Shown here: piece by piece, positions 9,767 to 22,618 of the stretch | Position numbering within the stretch: position 1 is the first letter of the stretch | How the letters are laid out: each line of letters starts with the position of its first letter | Source: Pseudoalteromonas sp. XI10 | GTDB taxonomy: Bacteria; Pseudomonadota; Gammaproteobacteria; Enterobacterales; Alteromonadaceae | Length of the DNA stretch: 64,000 nucleotides | Direction of reading: 5' to 3' | Assembly: GCF_001469895.1 (NCBI RefSeq) | Contig: NZ_LOPY01000019.1 | Span: 124,001-188,000, forward strand | Program-made: the position numbers and the translations under genes | The notes under the pieces: model-generated | Database searches by the model: none | The model's input: only the letters and a program-made list of their open reading frames with translations | What the model was told of the DNA's origin: nothing

Positions 9767-10846
9767 TCAATCAGTCTGTTTAAACTGGGCTGATTCTTGG
9801 CTGGTATTAATAGCTCTGATTGGGTAAGGAATAACAATTCCTTCTTCTGCGTAACGTTGGTGTAATGCTTTAATAAAAGCTGATTTTACCCAAAAGCGGT
9901 TAAAGTACTCTTTTGCTCTTAACATCACCGTAAAATTGATGCTTGATTGATCAAATGTATGAAAGACCACAAAGGTCTCGTAATCATCAACGCCCCATTC
10001 ATGGCTTTTTAATATCTGCCTAGCAACCTCCAACGTAACCTGCTCAACTTTTTCAAGGTCGGAGCCATAATGCACTCCCACCTCAACGGGAACGCTGAGC
10101 TCTTTTTCTGGGTAAAAATAGTTAATGATGCGCGATTTAGACAGCTGACTATTTGGGATGACTATCATGTTATTTGGCAACATTTTTACCCAGGTTGAGC
10201 GCCAACCGATTTTATCAACAAAGCCTTGGTCGCCACTTTCAAGCTCTATAAAGTCGCCGACCCGAATAGGTTTATCAATCACCAACTGAACGCCAGAAAA
10301 GAAGTTTTCGAGTGTCGGTTGTAAAGCCAAAGCGACGGCAAGAGAGGTAATGCCCAAAGAGGCAATAATCGGAGTGATTGATATACCCAATGTGCCTAAT
10401 AACACCAATAAGCCAACACACACAATTGCGCAGCGGATCAAGCCTTTAATGATGCTATGACTATTAGAAACTACCACTGAGCGGGCACTGTAATAATCAA
10501 CGGTGCCAAATAAGAAATGGTCTAAAAATAAAACTAAGGCAAAAATACAAATGGCTTTAGCGGTGGCCGCAATAGGTAAGGGGTGCTCAGCCATAAAGCC
10601 GGTGGTGTTTAATAACTGACCAAAAATGATCACAAGCACCATCATTGTGCACAAGGTCAATGGTGTAGAGAGTGAGTCAACCAGTAACGAGTCGAACACA
10701 AAGTCGGTTCGTTGGGTCCATTTCCTTAAGCAATAGATGATTACAAACTTTAATAAAAACAGGGCTGTGGCGGCTAATACAGTACCACCGATGACGACCA
10801 GCCATGGCTCATTTAGCCATTCGTTTTGTATCAGATCAGTAATCAT
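9767..10846 (-). CDS. MscS-family mechanosensitive channel
   Basis: The 359-residue protein has four to five N-terminal membrane segments and then the MscS pore helix and beta domain. ITPIIASLGITSLAVALALQPTLENFFSGVQL is the pore-helix region, DKPIRVGDFIELESGDQGFVDKIGWRSTWV is the beta domain, and NMIVIPNSQLSKSRIINY closes it. Such channels release solutes on hypo-osmotic shock. The larger N-terminal region resembles YnaI/YbdG-like members more than the minimal MscS. It is monocistronic. Confidence 0.9.
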   Translation of the reverse strand: MITDLIQNEWLNEPWLVVIGGTVLAATALFLLKFVIIYCLRKWTQRTDFVFDSLLVDSLSTPLTLCTMMVLVIIFGQLLNTTGFMAEHPLPIAATAKAICIFALVLFLDHFLFGTVDYYSARSVVVSNSHSIIKGLIRCAIVCVGLLVLLGTLGISITPIIASLGITSLAVALALQPTLENFFSGVQLVIDKPIRVGDFIELESGDQGFVDKIGWRSTWVKMLPNNMIVIPNSQLSKSRIINYFYPEKELSVPVEVGVHYGSDLEKVEQVTLEVARQILKSHEWGVDDYETFVVFHTFDQSSINFTVMLRAKEYFNRFWVKSAFIKALHQRYAEEGIVIPYPIRAINTSQESAQFKQTD

Positions 10847-13430
<2,584 letters not shown>

Positions 13431-13440
13431 CCACCCTTTT

Positions 13441-13463
13441 AGGGAGCTTCGGCTCCCTTTTTT
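13441..13463 (+). terminator. Intrinsic terminator after the M4 protease
   Basis: AGGGAGC, a TTCG tetraloop and GCTCCCT form a 7-bp stem, followed by six T. It lies 10 bp after the protease stop and before the M28 gene, so the two peptidases are probably not a simple operon. Confidence 0.92.
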
Positions 13464-13499
13464 ATTTTCATTAAAATGCAAATCATAAAAGGATTGATT

Positions 13500-15362
13500 A
13501 TGACAACCCGCCTAACACAGTGCTTAGTGGGCTTTGCCACAATATCACTGAGCCAACTAAGTTATGCAGCGCAAGACGAAACAATTTGGGTCACCATTGA
13601 TGCCCTTGCTGCAGAGCACTTTCAACAAGATACACTGAGTAAACGTAAATTAAACAGCAATTTTGCGATGCAAAAATCGGCTTTGAATCAAGTTAATTTT
13701 ATGCGCGTTAACAAGCAGGATATCGCTGGTTTAAGTGAGTTTATGCACGATAACTATCATCGCTGCGGTGGTTTTGTAGCCCATGATTCATTAGCAGATG
13801 CAGAGCTCTATACTCAGCAATTAAATGCTGTATCTCAGACAGCTATGAATGCGAGCCTAGTAAACTACAGTATTGATAATGCCTCGACAGTTAACGCGCT
13901 AATATCATCGATTGATAGTAGTGAGCTGAGCGATACAGTTAATAGCATGATGAACTTTCATAACCGATATTATTCAGTGCAAAGTGGTGTTGATGCAGCT
14001 GATTGGTTAAAGAGCCATTGGCAGCAAATAGCCAGTAGCCGCAGTGATATAAGCGTTGAGTATTTTAACCATAGTTTTTCGCAATCATCAGTTATTGTGA
14101 CCATTCCTGGTGCAGAAAAAGCAGATGAAATCGTCGTTATTGGTGGTCATTTAGACTCAATCAATCAGTCTAATCCAAGTAATGGTCGTGCTCCTGGTGC
14201 AGATGATAATGCCTCTGGTATTGCAGTGCTCACACAAACCCTCAAAGCAATTGTGGAAAATAACTACCAACCTCAGCGTACCATACAAATTATGGGGTTT
14301 GCCGCTGAAGAAGTAGGCCTTAGGGGCTCAAAAGATATTGCTCAAAGCTATAAAACACAGGGTAAGAATGTTGTAGGCATGGTGCAGTTTGATATGACTG
14401 GTAATAACGGCAGCAGCACAGATATTGTGATGATGACTGATTACACAAACTCCTCGCAAAATCAGTATTTATCGCAGTTGCTTGATGCTTACCAGCCCGC
14501 AGTGAGCTATGGCTTTGATCAATGTGGTTATGGTTGCTCAGATCATGCCTCTTGGTATCAACAAGGGTTTGCCGCCTCAATGCCATTTGAATCAACAATG
14601 AGTGATATTAACCCATTGATCCACACATCAAATGATGCCCAATTTGATGCGGCTCACGCGAGTAAATTTGCAAAATTGGCAGTGAGCTATGTTGCTGAAA
14701 TGGCAAAGAACGCTGGTGATGTGGTAACTGAGCCGACTAATCAGCTTGAAAATGGCGTAGCTAAAACAGGTTTGTCGGGCGCAGCAAAAGAGCAGCTATT
14801 CTTTACGCTTGAGGTACCTGCAATGAGCAGTAACCTTGAGTTTGTAACCGAGGGCGGCTCGGGCGATGCCGATTTATACGTTAAATTTGGCAGTAAGCCG
14901 ACCTTACAGGACTTTGATTGTAAAAGCACAACCTCTACAAGTAATGAAAGCTGTGTGATGTCGTCAGTTCAAACTGGCACGTATCATGTCATGGTTGAAG
15001 CGTGGAATGAGATTTCGAATGTGTCACTCACGGGAAGTTATAGCACCTCAGGTGGCGGCGAAAACGTTGACCGAACTGAGACAAACGTGAGTGTGGCTAC
15101 CGGAAGTTGGCAGCGCTTTACTCAACAAATACCCGCAGGCCTAAGTAATTTAACAGTGACTATTTCTGGCGGTAGTGGCGATGCAGATTTGTATGTTAAC
15201 TATGGCTCAGCGTCAACAAGTTCAAATTATCTATGTCGGCCGTACAAAAATGGTAACGAAGAAAGTTGTCAATTTGATAACCCACAAGGTGGTACTTGGT
15301 ACATAGATTTACAAGGTTACCGAGCTGCATCAGGCGTTACATTAACGATTCGAGGGCAATGA
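13500..15362 (+). CDS. Secreted M28 aminopeptidase with two PPC domains
   Basis: The 620-residue exported di-zinc aminopeptidase resembles the Vibrio/Aeromonas leucyl aminopeptidase. Its signal peptide ends near SYAA. The catalytic domain shows GGHLDSI (His ligand), GADDNASG (bridging Asp), GFAAEEVGLRGS (Glu pair), QFDMTG and HTSNDAQF (last His). Two PPC domains follow (about 410-510 and 525-620). The ATG at 13500 follows AAAAGGA at a good distance and gives a clean signal peptide, so I prefer it to the upstream ATG at 13476. It would complete peptide breakdown begun by the M4 protease. Confidence 0.93.
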   Translation: MTTRLTQCLVGFATISLSQLSYAAQDETIWVTIDALAAEHFQQDTLSKRKLNSNFAMQKSALNQVNFMRVNKQDIAGLSEFMHDNYHRCGGFVAHDSLADAELYTQQLNAVSQTAMNASLVNYSIDNASTVNALISSIDSSELSDTVNSMMNFHNRYYSVQSGVDAADWLKSHWQQIASSRSDISVEYFNHSFSQSSVIVTIPGAEKADEIVVIGGHLDSINQSNPSNGRAPGADDNASGIAVLTQTLKAIVENNYQPQRTIQIMGFAAEEVGLRGSKDIAQSYKTQGKNVVGMVQFDMTGNNGSSTDIVMMTDYTNSSQNQYLSQLLDAYQPAVSYGFDQCGYGCSDHASWYQQGFAASMPFESTMSDINPLIHTSNDAQFDAAHASKFAKLAVSYVAEMAKNAGDVVTEPTNQLENGVAKTGLSGAAKEQLFFTLEVPAMSSNLEFVTEGGSGDADLYVKFGSKPTLQDFDCKSTTSTSNESCVMSSVQTGTYHVMVEAWNEISNVSLTGSYSTSGGGENVDRTETNVSVATGSWQRFTQQIPAGLSNLTVTISGGSGDADLYVNYGSASTSSNYLCRPYKNGNEESCQFDNPQGGTWYIDLQGYRAASGVTLTIRGQ

Positions 15363-15387
15363 TTTAAATCCAATCATACTTTTAACC

Positions 15388-15410
15388 ATGAGGAAGCCTT
15401 GCTTCCTCAT
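15388..15410 (+). terminator. Probable terminator hairpin after the M28 peptidase
   Basis: ATGAGGAAGC and GCTTCCTCAT make a perfect 10-bp stem with a 3-nt loop. The following TTTAGTCTT is only a weak T-tract, so efficiency is uncertain. It separates the peptidase from yoaA. Confidence 0.6.
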
Positions 15411-15466
15411 TTAGTCTTGCCCTTGGCAAGTCAGTTACGTAAAATCTGCCCATCACTTTTAATCTA

Positions 15467-17383
15467 TTGGCGAAGTTTATCAAACAACTTTTCAGTGCCA
15501 CTGGCCCCCTTGCACTTTCTCTTGATGGATATACTCCTCGGCAGCCACAAATTGACATGGCTGTTGCAGTTGATGATGCCTTAAAAAAACGTCACCAATT
15601 AGTGGTTGAGGCGGGCACAGGTACGGGTAAAACCTACGCTTACTTAGCGCCTGCGTTAAAATCAAAAGGCAAAACCATCATCTCAACGGGTTCAAAAGCA
15701 CTACAAGAGCAGTTGTTTCACCGTGATTTACCCAACTTAGTCAAAGCACTGAGCGCCACTAAAAAAGTTGCACTTTTAAAAGGACGTGCGAATTATTTGT
15801 GTACCTATCGCTTAAGTCAGCATGTTGCGCATGTACCAACAGATGATCCTGATGTAATGCATCAACTCGCGATGGTGGCAAAGTTTGCAAGTGAAACCCG
15901 TTCAGGCGATTTAGCAGATTGTATAGGCATAGAAGAAGACGCCAAGGTACTGCCTTATGTTAGCTCAACCGCTGATAACTGTTTGGGTAAAGAGTGCCCC
16001 GATTTTCAAGATTGCTATATTCGTAAAGCCCGCTTAAATGCCATGGAAGCTGACGTGGTGGTGATCAACCATCATTTATTCTTTGCAGATATGGCTGTAA
16101 AAGACACAGGCTTTGCTGAATTAATGCCTACGGCAGACGCCTATATTTTTGATGAGGCTCATCAGCTCAGTGAAATTGCCAGTGACTATTTTGGTGAAAG
16201 TGTTAGCACCAAAAAGCTGGTGGATTTAATAAATGACTTACGAGCAATTTACCGTGCCGATATCCCTGATATGCTGCAATTAGGTAAAACCCTCAACAAG
16301 TTAGAAACCAGCGTGGCAGATTTACGCTTGCAGTTTGGGGTTGATGGTAGCCGTGGTGATTGGCGTGAAAAGCTGGCTGATAAAGATATTTGTGCTGCAC
16401 TGCACCGGGTCATTAGCGATCTCGACTTTTTATACCAAGTATTAAAGTTATGCTTAGACCGTAGCGAAAAGATAGAGCATCCGTTTGAGCGTACGCTGGC
16501 CTTTAAAGGTCAGTTAGAGCGGGTATTTGATACAGCCCAAACGGGCTATAGTTATTGGTACGAAACCACTCGCCGATACCTAACGGTAAACATTACACCG
16601 CTAAATGTATCGGCTAAATTCGCTCAGATGATGAAAGACACAGGAGCAGGTTTTGTGTTTACATCGGCGACTTTATCGGTCGATAACGAATTAGAACACT
16701 TTAACGCTAGCCTTGGCTTAAAGCCAACGCAAAGCATGATTGTTGAAAGTCCATTTGATTATCAACAACAAGCGCTACTTTGCTTACCGCGTTACTTACC
16801 TGAGTCTCATGCGAATAATATGCCCCATGCCATTATCAAGCTGACCCTTGAGTTGATTAAATCAGCAAAAGGTCGCTGTTTTGTGCTGTTTACTAGTTAT
16901 CGTATGATGCACTTAGTGGCTGAAGGTTTAACCACACAAATGGATTATCCGGTTTATATGCAAGGGCAAATGTCTAAACGCATTATCCTTGAGAAGTTTA
17001 CCCGTCACGGAAATGCCGTTTTACTCGGCACAGCCTCATTTTGGGAAGGCGTAGATGTTAGAGGCAGCACATTAAGTTGTGTTATCATTGATAAATTGCC
17101 GTTTGCTGCACCTGATGACCCATTATTACAAGCTAAAATGCAAGATTGCCAGTTACAAGGCAAAGACCCATTTGCACATATTCAATTACCTCAAGCGGTC
17201 ATTGCATTAAAGCAAGGGGTAGGGCGACTTATTCGCGATAGTAAAGATAAAGGTGTGTTGGTTATTTGCGATAACCGCCTAGTAACACGCCATTACGGCC
17301 AAGTATTTTTAAAAAGTTTGCCACCTATGCGCCGCACGCGCGACTTAGCAATGGCAAACGCGTTTTTAGAACAGATCAATTAG
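15467..17383 (+). CDS. yoaA: DinG-family Fe-S DNA helicase YoaA
   Basis: A 638-residue XPD/DinG-like superfamily 2 helicase, probably 5'-3' and linked to replication repair with the HolC clamp-loader subunit in E. coli. EAGTGTGKTYAYLAP is Walker A, DEAHQL is Walker B, and GSKALQEQLF and VGRLIRDSKDKGVLVICDNR are later helicase motifs. NCLGKECPDFQDCY and the nearby YLCTYR supply the 4Fe-4S cysteines. The frame opens only at CTG/TTG codons; TTG at 15467 is the best start but has no clear ribosome-binding site. Adjacency to tsaB matches E. coli. Confidence 0.92.
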   Translation: MAKFIKQLFSATGPLALSLDGYTPRQPQIDMAVAVDDALKKRHQLVVEAGTGTGKTYAYLAPALKSKGKTIISTGSKALQEQLFHRDLPNLVKALSATKKVALLKGRANYLCTYRLSQHVAHVPTDDPDVMHQLAMVAKFASETRSGDLADCIGIEEDAKVLPYVSSTADNCLGKECPDFQDCYIRKARLNAMEADVVVINHHLFFADMAVKDTGFAELMPTADAYIFDEAHQLSEIASDYFGESVSTKKLVDLINDLRAIYRADIPDMLQLGKTLNKLETSVADLRLQFGVDGSRGDWREKLADKDICAALHRVISDLDFLYQVLKLCLDRSEKIEHPFERTLAFKGQLERVFDTAQTGYSYWYETTRRYLTVNITPLNVSAKFAQMMKDTGAGFVFTSATLSVDNELEHFNASLGLKPTQSMIVESPFDYQQQALLCLPRYLPESHANNMPHAIIKLTLELIKSAKGRCFVLFTSYRMMHLVAEGLTTQMDYPVYMQGQMSKRIILEKFTRHGNAVLLGTASFWEGVDVRGSTLSCVIIDKLPFAAPDDPLLQAKMQDCQLQGKDPFAHIQLPQAVIALKQGVGRLIRDSKDKGVLVICDNRLVTRHYGQVFLKSLPPMRRTRDLAMANAFLEQIN

Positions 17384-17393
17384 AGTAACTTAG

Positions 17394-18086
17394 ATGATTA
17401 AACACAATATTCTTGCCTTAGATGCATCAACTGAAGCTTTATCGCTGGTGCTACATTATCAAGGGCAAACATTTCATCATTTTGAAGAGTGCCCTCAGCA
17501 GCACAGCCAAAAGATTTTGCCTTTAATTGATGAGTTACTCGCAAAGGCGCAATGTAAACTAACCGATTTAGATGTGATTGGTTTTGGTCAAGGACCGGGT
17601 AGCTTTACGGGCGTGCGTATCAGTGTTGCAATTGCTCAAGGTTTAGCTTATGCCGCACGTTTACCTTTGGTTGGCGTATCAACATTGCAGATGATGGCAC
17701 AACAAGCGTTTGAGCAAGACCAAGCTAACGATGTGTTTTCTGCGATTGATGCACGTATGGGTGAGATTTATTACGCTCATTATAAAGCTGATGATAATGG
17801 CTTAATGCTGCTTGTTGATGAAGAGCAAGTCATTAAACCTGAGTTGCTAACGTTACCTGAATCAACGGCGGCAGCGGTGGGTACGGGTTGGAAAACCTAT
17901 CCTGCACTTGTTACAGAACTAGCAAATGTAAGTTTAAATGAAAACATTTTACTACCTGATGCGAAGTACATGCTGGCCTCGGTTGCCACTGCATTCGCTA
18001 ATGGTGAAACGGTGACTGCAGCCAATGCACAGCCTAAATATGTTCGTGATACAGTGACTTGGAAAAAGCTACCAGGCAGAGAGTAA
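17394..18086 (+). CDS. tsaB: tRNA t6A37 biosynthesis protein TsaB
   Basis: The 230-residue ASKHA-fold protein partners with TsaD and TsaE to make threonylcarbamoyl-adenosine in ANN-decoding tRNAs. ILALDASTEALSLVL is the N-terminal phosphate-binding strand, and IGFGQGPGSFTGVRIS is the TsaB signature; VFSAIDARMGEIYYA follows. It has the normal length and lies 10 bp after yoaA, probably in the same transcript. Confidence 0.95.
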   Translation: MIKHNILALDASTEALSLVLHYQGQTFHHFEECPQQHSQKILPLIDELLAKAQCKLTDLDVIGFGQGPGSFTGVRISVAIAQGLAYAARLPLVGVSTLQMMAQQAFEQDQANDVFSAIDARMGEIYYAHYKADDNGLMLLVDEEQVIKPELLTLPESTAAAVGTGWKTYPALVTELANVSLNENILLPDAKYMLASVATAFANGETVTAANAQPKYVRDTVTWKKLPGRE

Positions 18087-18162
18087 CTGAAAGAATAACG
18101 GGACTTGCGTGCCCGTTAGTTATGGCACATAATTTAGTCATGTTTGATGTGGAATTACGAGT

Positions 18163-18486
18163 TTGACTTTACCTATTGGCTCAGGCTTTTATACCGGTGA
18201 CATTCCCGGTCAATATAGCCGTAAAAATACCGTTACTGATAAGCCCAAAGCGATATCAGACCAAACGGCTGAGCAAAAATCGTCAACAGAGTATGTTAAA
18301 TCAAGCCCTCAAGCTGTTGCTATTGCTGATGAATTTAAAGCTGAGTCGCAAAACTATCAGCAAACAATTTATGACAAACCAAGCAACCCAAAAACCAGTC
18401 GCGCGATTTCAACCTATACGGAATTTGCTAACTTAGAGCGCCGCGCCGAAGTGCAAAGCCTTATTGGCGTTGATGTATATGCTTAG
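18163..18486 (+). CDS. Small conserved-looking hypothetical protein downstream of tsaB
   Basis: A 107-residue soluble protein with no signal peptide that I cannot assign to a family. The first part (MTLPIGSGFYTGDIP) and the last part (ISTYTEFANLERRAEVQSLIGVDVYA) look structured, and the middle is rich in Ser, Lys and Gln. It starts at TTG (18163), since a stop lies 18 bp upstream in frame. GGAATTACGAG just upstream gives only a modest ribosome-binding site. A bidirectional terminator follows. The coding call rests on length and composition. Confidence 0.65.
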   Translation: MTLPIGSGFYTGDIPGQYSRKNTVTDKPKAISDQTAEQKSSTEYVKSSPQAVAIADEFKAESQNYQQTIYDKPSNPKTSRAISTYTEFANLERRAEVQSLIGVDVYA

Positions 18487-18531
18487 CGAATTGGTATAAA
18501 TTAATAAAAGCTAAAACTGAATTCACAAAAA

Positions 18532-18560
18532 AGCCTAAACAAATTGTTTAGGCTCTTTTT
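18532..18560. terminator. Bidirectional terminator between the tsaB-side gene and phoA
   Basis: AGCCTAAAC and GTTTAGGCT form a 9-bp stem around AAATT. It is followed by CTTTTT on the plus strand and by a T-run on the minus strand (CAAAAAAG on plus). It sits between two convergent genes. Confidence 0.88.
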
Positions 18561-18585
18561 ATGATTGGACAGTATTCAAGATAAA

Positions 18586-19875
18586 TTACTGTTTAATATA
18601 ATCAATCAGTTTGTCGGCAATCGCAGTATTGTTTTGCGAACCGTAGAAATCTTCAGCACGTTTACCATAGGCAAATACTTGTACATCAATAGCGGTGTGG
18701 CCGCCAGTAGTCCAACCTGTGAAGCTGGCATGATTGATAATATCTTTTACTGCAAGTAGTAGTGCTTTATCACCCATTTTCTTAGCTTGGCTAAGCTTAA
18801 TGCTGTTTGCATCAGTAAACTCGATATCAGAATACTTTTGCCATACTGCTTTTAAGTCATCGCTTTCAAGTAAATCTTTTGTGATAGTGCCAGCAGTTGC
18901 TTTAACACCTTTAACAACGTCTGTTTCCCACTTATATTGACCATGAGCACCGAGTGTTAAGCCACCTGTTGAGTGATCGGCAGTGATAACAAGCAGAGTA
19001 TCTGGGTTTTTATCTACATACGCTTTTGCTTGTTCAATCGATTTAGCAAAGTCATCCATTTCGCCCATTGCACATGCAATGTCGTTTGCATGACCACACC
19101 AGTCAATTTGGCTACCTTCGATCATCACAAAGAAACCTTTGTCGTTTTGACCATCAAGTAAATCAAGTGCTTTAGTTGTCATTTGCGTAAGGCGCGTTGG
19201 ATTTTCGTCAAGCGCAAACGGTAAACCAACTTCAGCAAATAAACCAAGAGCAGGAACTTGCTTTAAGTCATTCATTGCTGCAAAGTCATCGCTGTATTGA
19301 TAGCCAGCCGCTTTAAACTCTTCTACAAGGTTACGGTCTTCACGAACGTAATATTTCGTGCCGCCACCTAGCATTAAATCAACCGGTAATTTACCCGCGA
19401 TTTTGTTATCGATATAGTCGTTAGCAATCTCGTCGTAGTTTCGGCGTGATTCGTTGTGTGAAGCAAAGCTTGCTGGTGTAGCGTGATTGATTTGCGAAGT
19501 AGCTACGAGTGCTGTTGTCATGCCACGCTCTTTAGCAACCTCAAGCATGGTTTTTACTGGTTTTTTATCAGTATCAACGGCAATTGCGCCATTATAACTT
19601 TTATGACCACTGCTTAGTGCTGTTGCACCTGCTGCGCTGTCTGTTACATAGGTATGATCGTCAGGGTAGGTATGTGCCATACCACGCAAAATAGTATCGA
19701 AAACAGTTGGGTCAACAACTTTAGTATTTGGATCATCTTTAAAGTAACGATATGCAGTTGTGTACGCCGGGCCCATACCATCACCAATCATATAAATGAT
19801 GTTTTTTGGTGCTGATTCAGCCATTACTGAGCCTGCTGAGCATAATAATGCTAAAAGACTTAATTTTAATTTCAT
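18586..19875 (-). CDS. phoA: Alkaline phosphatase (PhoA family), exported
   Basis: A 429-residue periplasmic phosphomonoesterase with signal peptide MKLKLSLLALLCSAGSVMA. YMIGDGMGPAY has the metal-binding Asp, and VTDSAAGATALSSG the nucleophilic Ser. EGSQIDWCGHAND, ITADHSTGG and TGGHTAIDV contain the remaining zinc and magnesium ligands. The SRRNYDEIA region fits the phosphate-contact Arg. It would release phosphate from organic esters in seawater. I saw no clear Pho box, so phosphate control is not shown here. Confidence 0.92.
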   Translation of the reverse strand: MKLKLSLLALLCSAGSVMAESAPKNIIYMIGDGMGPAYTTAYRYFKDDPNTKVVDPTVFDTILRGMAHTYPDDHTYVTDSAAGATALSSGHKSYNGAIAVDTDKKPVKTMLEVAKERGMTTALVATSQINHATPASFASHNESRRNYDEIANDYIDNKIAGKLPVDLMLGGGTKYYVREDRNLVEEFKAAGYQYSDDFAAMNDLKQVPALGLFAEVGLPFALDENPTRLTQMTTKALDLLDGQNDKGFFVMIEGSQIDWCGHANDIACAMGEMDDFAKSIEQAKAYVDKNPDTLLVITADHSTGGLTLGAHGQYKWETDVVKGVKATAGTITKDLLESDDLKAVWQKYSDIEFTDANSIKLSQAKKMGDKALLLAVKDIINHASFTGWTTGGHTAIDVQVFAYGKRAEDFYGSQNNTAIADKLIDYIKQ

Positions 19876-19985
19876 TGATGTAACCTTATTATTGTGCCCT
19901 TATTTATACTGCGAGGATTATTGTATACTAGCCAGACGATAAATAAACGCCTTTAAGTTGAAACGCTTAATAAATAGGAGCAATT

Positions 19986-20837
19986 GTGCAACCTTTTTCT
20001 TTTCAAACTGGCACTCAGGCAATGCATGGCCTAACCTTTGGTGATGGCGAAGAGGTTGTGATTGCCTTACATGGTTGGCTTGATAACGCACATAGTTACA
20101 TACCTATGTTACAAAACGAGCAGATAAACCAGCGTTGGTATTGTCTTGATTTTCCTGGCCATGGTTTATCTGATTGGCGAAGTAGTGACGCCCATTATTA
20201 CTTTATTGACTACATTGATGATGTATATAAGTTTATTGAGTCGCTTGATGTAACGAAAGTGCATTTAGTTGGCCATTCTATGGGCGCCATGGTCGCTGGC
20301 GTTTTTGCTAGCTGCTTCCCTGAAAAGGTGGCATCGGTAAACTTTATTGAGGGAATTGGCTGCGTTACAACCAACAGCAATGAAATGAGCGGCCAACTTC
20401 GTAAAGCAATATTAAATAGAGCGCGGGTAAACAGCAAAGGCCCTCGTGCATTTGACTCAAAAGCGCACATTATTAGTGCAAGGCTGGCAAGTGGCGACCT
20501 TGAATACCCACAAGCAGAGCTATTAATGACACGAAATAGTTACGAAAAAGCAGGTAAGTGGTATTTAACAACCGATCCTAAGCTTAAAAATCACTCAGGA
20601 TTTCGCTTTGATGAGGCACAATGTATTGCAACCATCAAACAAATAAACGCACCATGTCAGCTTATCCTAGGGGATAAGGGTTACCCTTTTGTTAGAGATA
20701 ACCTAGAGGCATATGGTAAATATTACAAGGAGTTAAAAATTCATGAGATACCTGGAGGTCACCATTGCCATATGCAAAGTCCTGCATTAACCTTAGAGCA
20801 CATTCATGCATTTATTGGGCAGTATAAAGCAAGTTAA
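19986..20837 (+). CDS. Alpha/beta-fold hydrolase
   Basis: A 283-residue cytoplasmic hydrolase of the epoxide hydrolase/esterase type. ALHGWLDNAHSYIPML holds the oxyanion HGW, LVGHSMGAMVAGVFA the nucleophile elbow with Ser, and GGHHCHMQSPALT the catalytic His; the acid is probably the Asp of ILGDKGYPF. Its GTG start follows a strong AGGAG. It lies 118 bp before fadD on the same strand, so a role in lipid or thioester metabolism is possible, but the substrate is unknown. Confidence 0.85.
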   Translation: MQPFSFQTGTQAMHGLTFGDGEEVVIALHGWLDNAHSYIPMLQNEQINQRWYCLDFPGHGLSDWRSSDAHYYFIDYIDDVYKFIESLDVTKVHLVGHSMGAMVAGVFASCFPEKVASVNFIEGIGCVTTNSNEMSGQLRKAILNRARVNSKGPRAFDSKAHIISARLASGDLEYPQAELLMTRNSYEKAGKWYLTTDPKLKNHSGFRFDEAQCIATIKQINAPCQLILGDKGYPFVRDNLEAYGKYYKELKIHEIPGGHHCHMQSPALTLEHIHAFIGQYKAS

Positions 20838-20955
20838 TTGTATAATTGCACCAAATGTGGGATTATCTGCACCATTAGAGTATTTACTCCATTGAGAAAC
20901 GGCCTTAGTTAGATTAAGGTTATTAAAAAAATATAATTATAAACAGGAGCTAAGA

Positions 20956-22617
20956 GTGGAAAAAATCTGGCTTAAACGCTACCCAGAAGGTATGCCTGAA
21001 ACAATCGACCCTGAGCATTATCACTCGCTACTCGACTTGTTTGAAAAAAGTTTTGCTGACTATAGTGACCTTCCAGCCTTTACCAACATGGGTAAAGTGT
21101 TGACCTATAGTGAGTTAGACAGTGCTACAAAACGTGTTGCGTCGTACATTCAAAATGATCTTGGTCTGAAAAAAGGCGATAAAGTAGCGGTGATGATGCC
21201 GAATCTACTGCAAACGCCTGTGACTATTTTAGGTATTCTTCGTGCAGGCTGTGTAGTGGTGAACGTAAACCCACTTTACACTGTGCGTGAATTAGAGCAT
21301 CAGTTAAATGACTCAGAGTCATCAGCAATTTTCATTCTTGCTAACTTTGCCGATACCCTAGAAAAAGCATTACCAAAAACCAACGTTAAGCACATTGTGG
21401 TTACCCAAGTGGGTGATATGGTGGGCGGCCTTAAAAAGCACATCGTTAACTTTGTGGTTAAGCACGTTAAGAAAATGGTGCCTAGCTACTCATTGCCAAA
21501 TGTAATCAAATTTGCCGATACACTTGCTGGTAACGAAGCGAGCTATAAAAAGCCAGATGTTGATTTAAACGACTTAGCATTCTTGCAATACACAGGCGGT
21601 ACAACCGGTGTATCTAAAGGTGCAATGCTATCGCATGGCAACATGGTTGGTAACCTTGAACAAGTATCAGGTTGTCTAGATAACGTGTTAGATCGCGGAA
21701 AAGAAGTGGTTATCACGGCACTGCCGCTTTATCACATCTTTGCTCTGACAGCGAACTGCCTAACATTTATGAAATACGGTGGTTTAAACGTACTTATTAC
21801 AAACCCTCGTGATATGCCGGGCTTTGTAAAAGAGTTAGCACAACACAAATTTACTGCTGTAACGGGTGTAAATACGCTATTTAACGGTTTACTAAATACC
21901 CCAGGTTTTGCTGAACTTGATTTTTCAAGCCTAAAAATGTCACTTGGCGGTGGTATGGCGGTACAGCGTCCAGTTGCTGAAAAATGGCAAGCTGTAACAA
22001 AAACCAAATTAATGGAAGGTTATGGCCTAACTGAGTGTGCACCACTTGTAACAGTCAGCCCATACGACCTTGAAGGTTATAACGGTTCAATTGGTTTACC
22101 TGCTCCAAGCACTGACATTAAGCTTATGCTTGAAAATGGTGAAGAGGCAGCAAAAGGGGAGCCAGGCGAGCTTTGGGTTAAAGGCCCACAAGTTATGCAA
22201 GGTTACTATAACCGCCCAGATGCAACAGCCGAGTGCTTAAAAGACGGTTGGTTTGCAACAGGTGATATTGCAACTTACGACGATGAAGGCTTTTTCTATA
22301 TTGTTGATCGTAAGAAAGACATGATTATTGTATCTGGCTTCAACGTGTTCCCAAATGAGATCGAAGAAGTTGTTGCTATGCACGATGGCGTGCTTGAAGT
22401 AGCAGCTATCGGTATCCCTCACGAGGTCAGTGGCGAACAAGTTAAAGTTTTTGTCGTGAAAAAAGATCAATCTTTAACTGAAAAAGATATAATAAAGCAC
22501 TGTCGTGATAATTTAACGAACTATAAGGTGCCTAAACTCGTTGAGTTTAGAGATGAACTACCAAAAACAAACGTTGGTAAGATTCTAAGAAGAGCCTTAA
22601 AGGACGAACAAAAATAA
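20956..22617 (+). CDS. fadD: Long-chain fatty acid-CoA ligase FadD
   Basis: A 553-residue ANL-superfamily enzyme that activates fatty acids as acyl-AMP and then acyl-CoA for beta-oxidation or membrane lipid use. [20 protein letters not shown] is the ATP/AMP motif, [12 protein letters not shown] the adenylate motif, [40 protein letters not shown] the hinge with fatty-acyl signature, and [11 protein letters not shown] the C-terminal Lys. The start is GTG behind CAGGAG. The order fadD-rnd matches E. coli. Confidence 0.96.
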   Translation: MEKIWLKRYPEGMPETIDPEHYHSLLDLFEKSFADYSDLPAFTNMGKVLTYSELDSATKRVASYIQNDLGLKKGDKVAVMMPNLLQTPVTILGILRAGCVVVNVNPLYTVRELEHQLNDSESSAIFILANFADTLEKALPKTNVKHIVVTQVGDMVGGLKKHIVNFVVKHVKKMVPSYSLPNVIKFADTLAGNEASYKKPDVDLNDLAFLQYTGGTTGVSKGAMLSHGNMVGNLEQVSGCLDNVLDRGKEVVITALPLYHIFALTANCLTFMKYGGLNVLITNPRDMPGFVKELAQHKFTAVTGVNTLFNGLLNTPGFAELDFSSLKMSLGGGMAVQRPVAEKWQAVTKTKLMEGYGLTECAPLVTVSPYDLEGYNGSIGLPAPSTDIKLMLENGEEAAKGEPGELWVKGPQVMQGYYNRPDATAECLKDGWFATGDIATYDDEGFFYIVDRKKDMIIVSGFNVFPNEIEEVVAMHDGVLEVAAIGIPHEVSGEQVKVFVVKKDQSLTEKDIIKHCRDNLTNYKVPKLVEFRDELPKTNVGKILRRALKDEQK

Positions 22618-22618
22618 T

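Noticed and set aside
18096-18118. Inverted repeat TAACGGG/CCCGTTA after tsaB
   Set aside because: A 7-bp stem with 9-nt loop but no T-tract, so termination is not supported.
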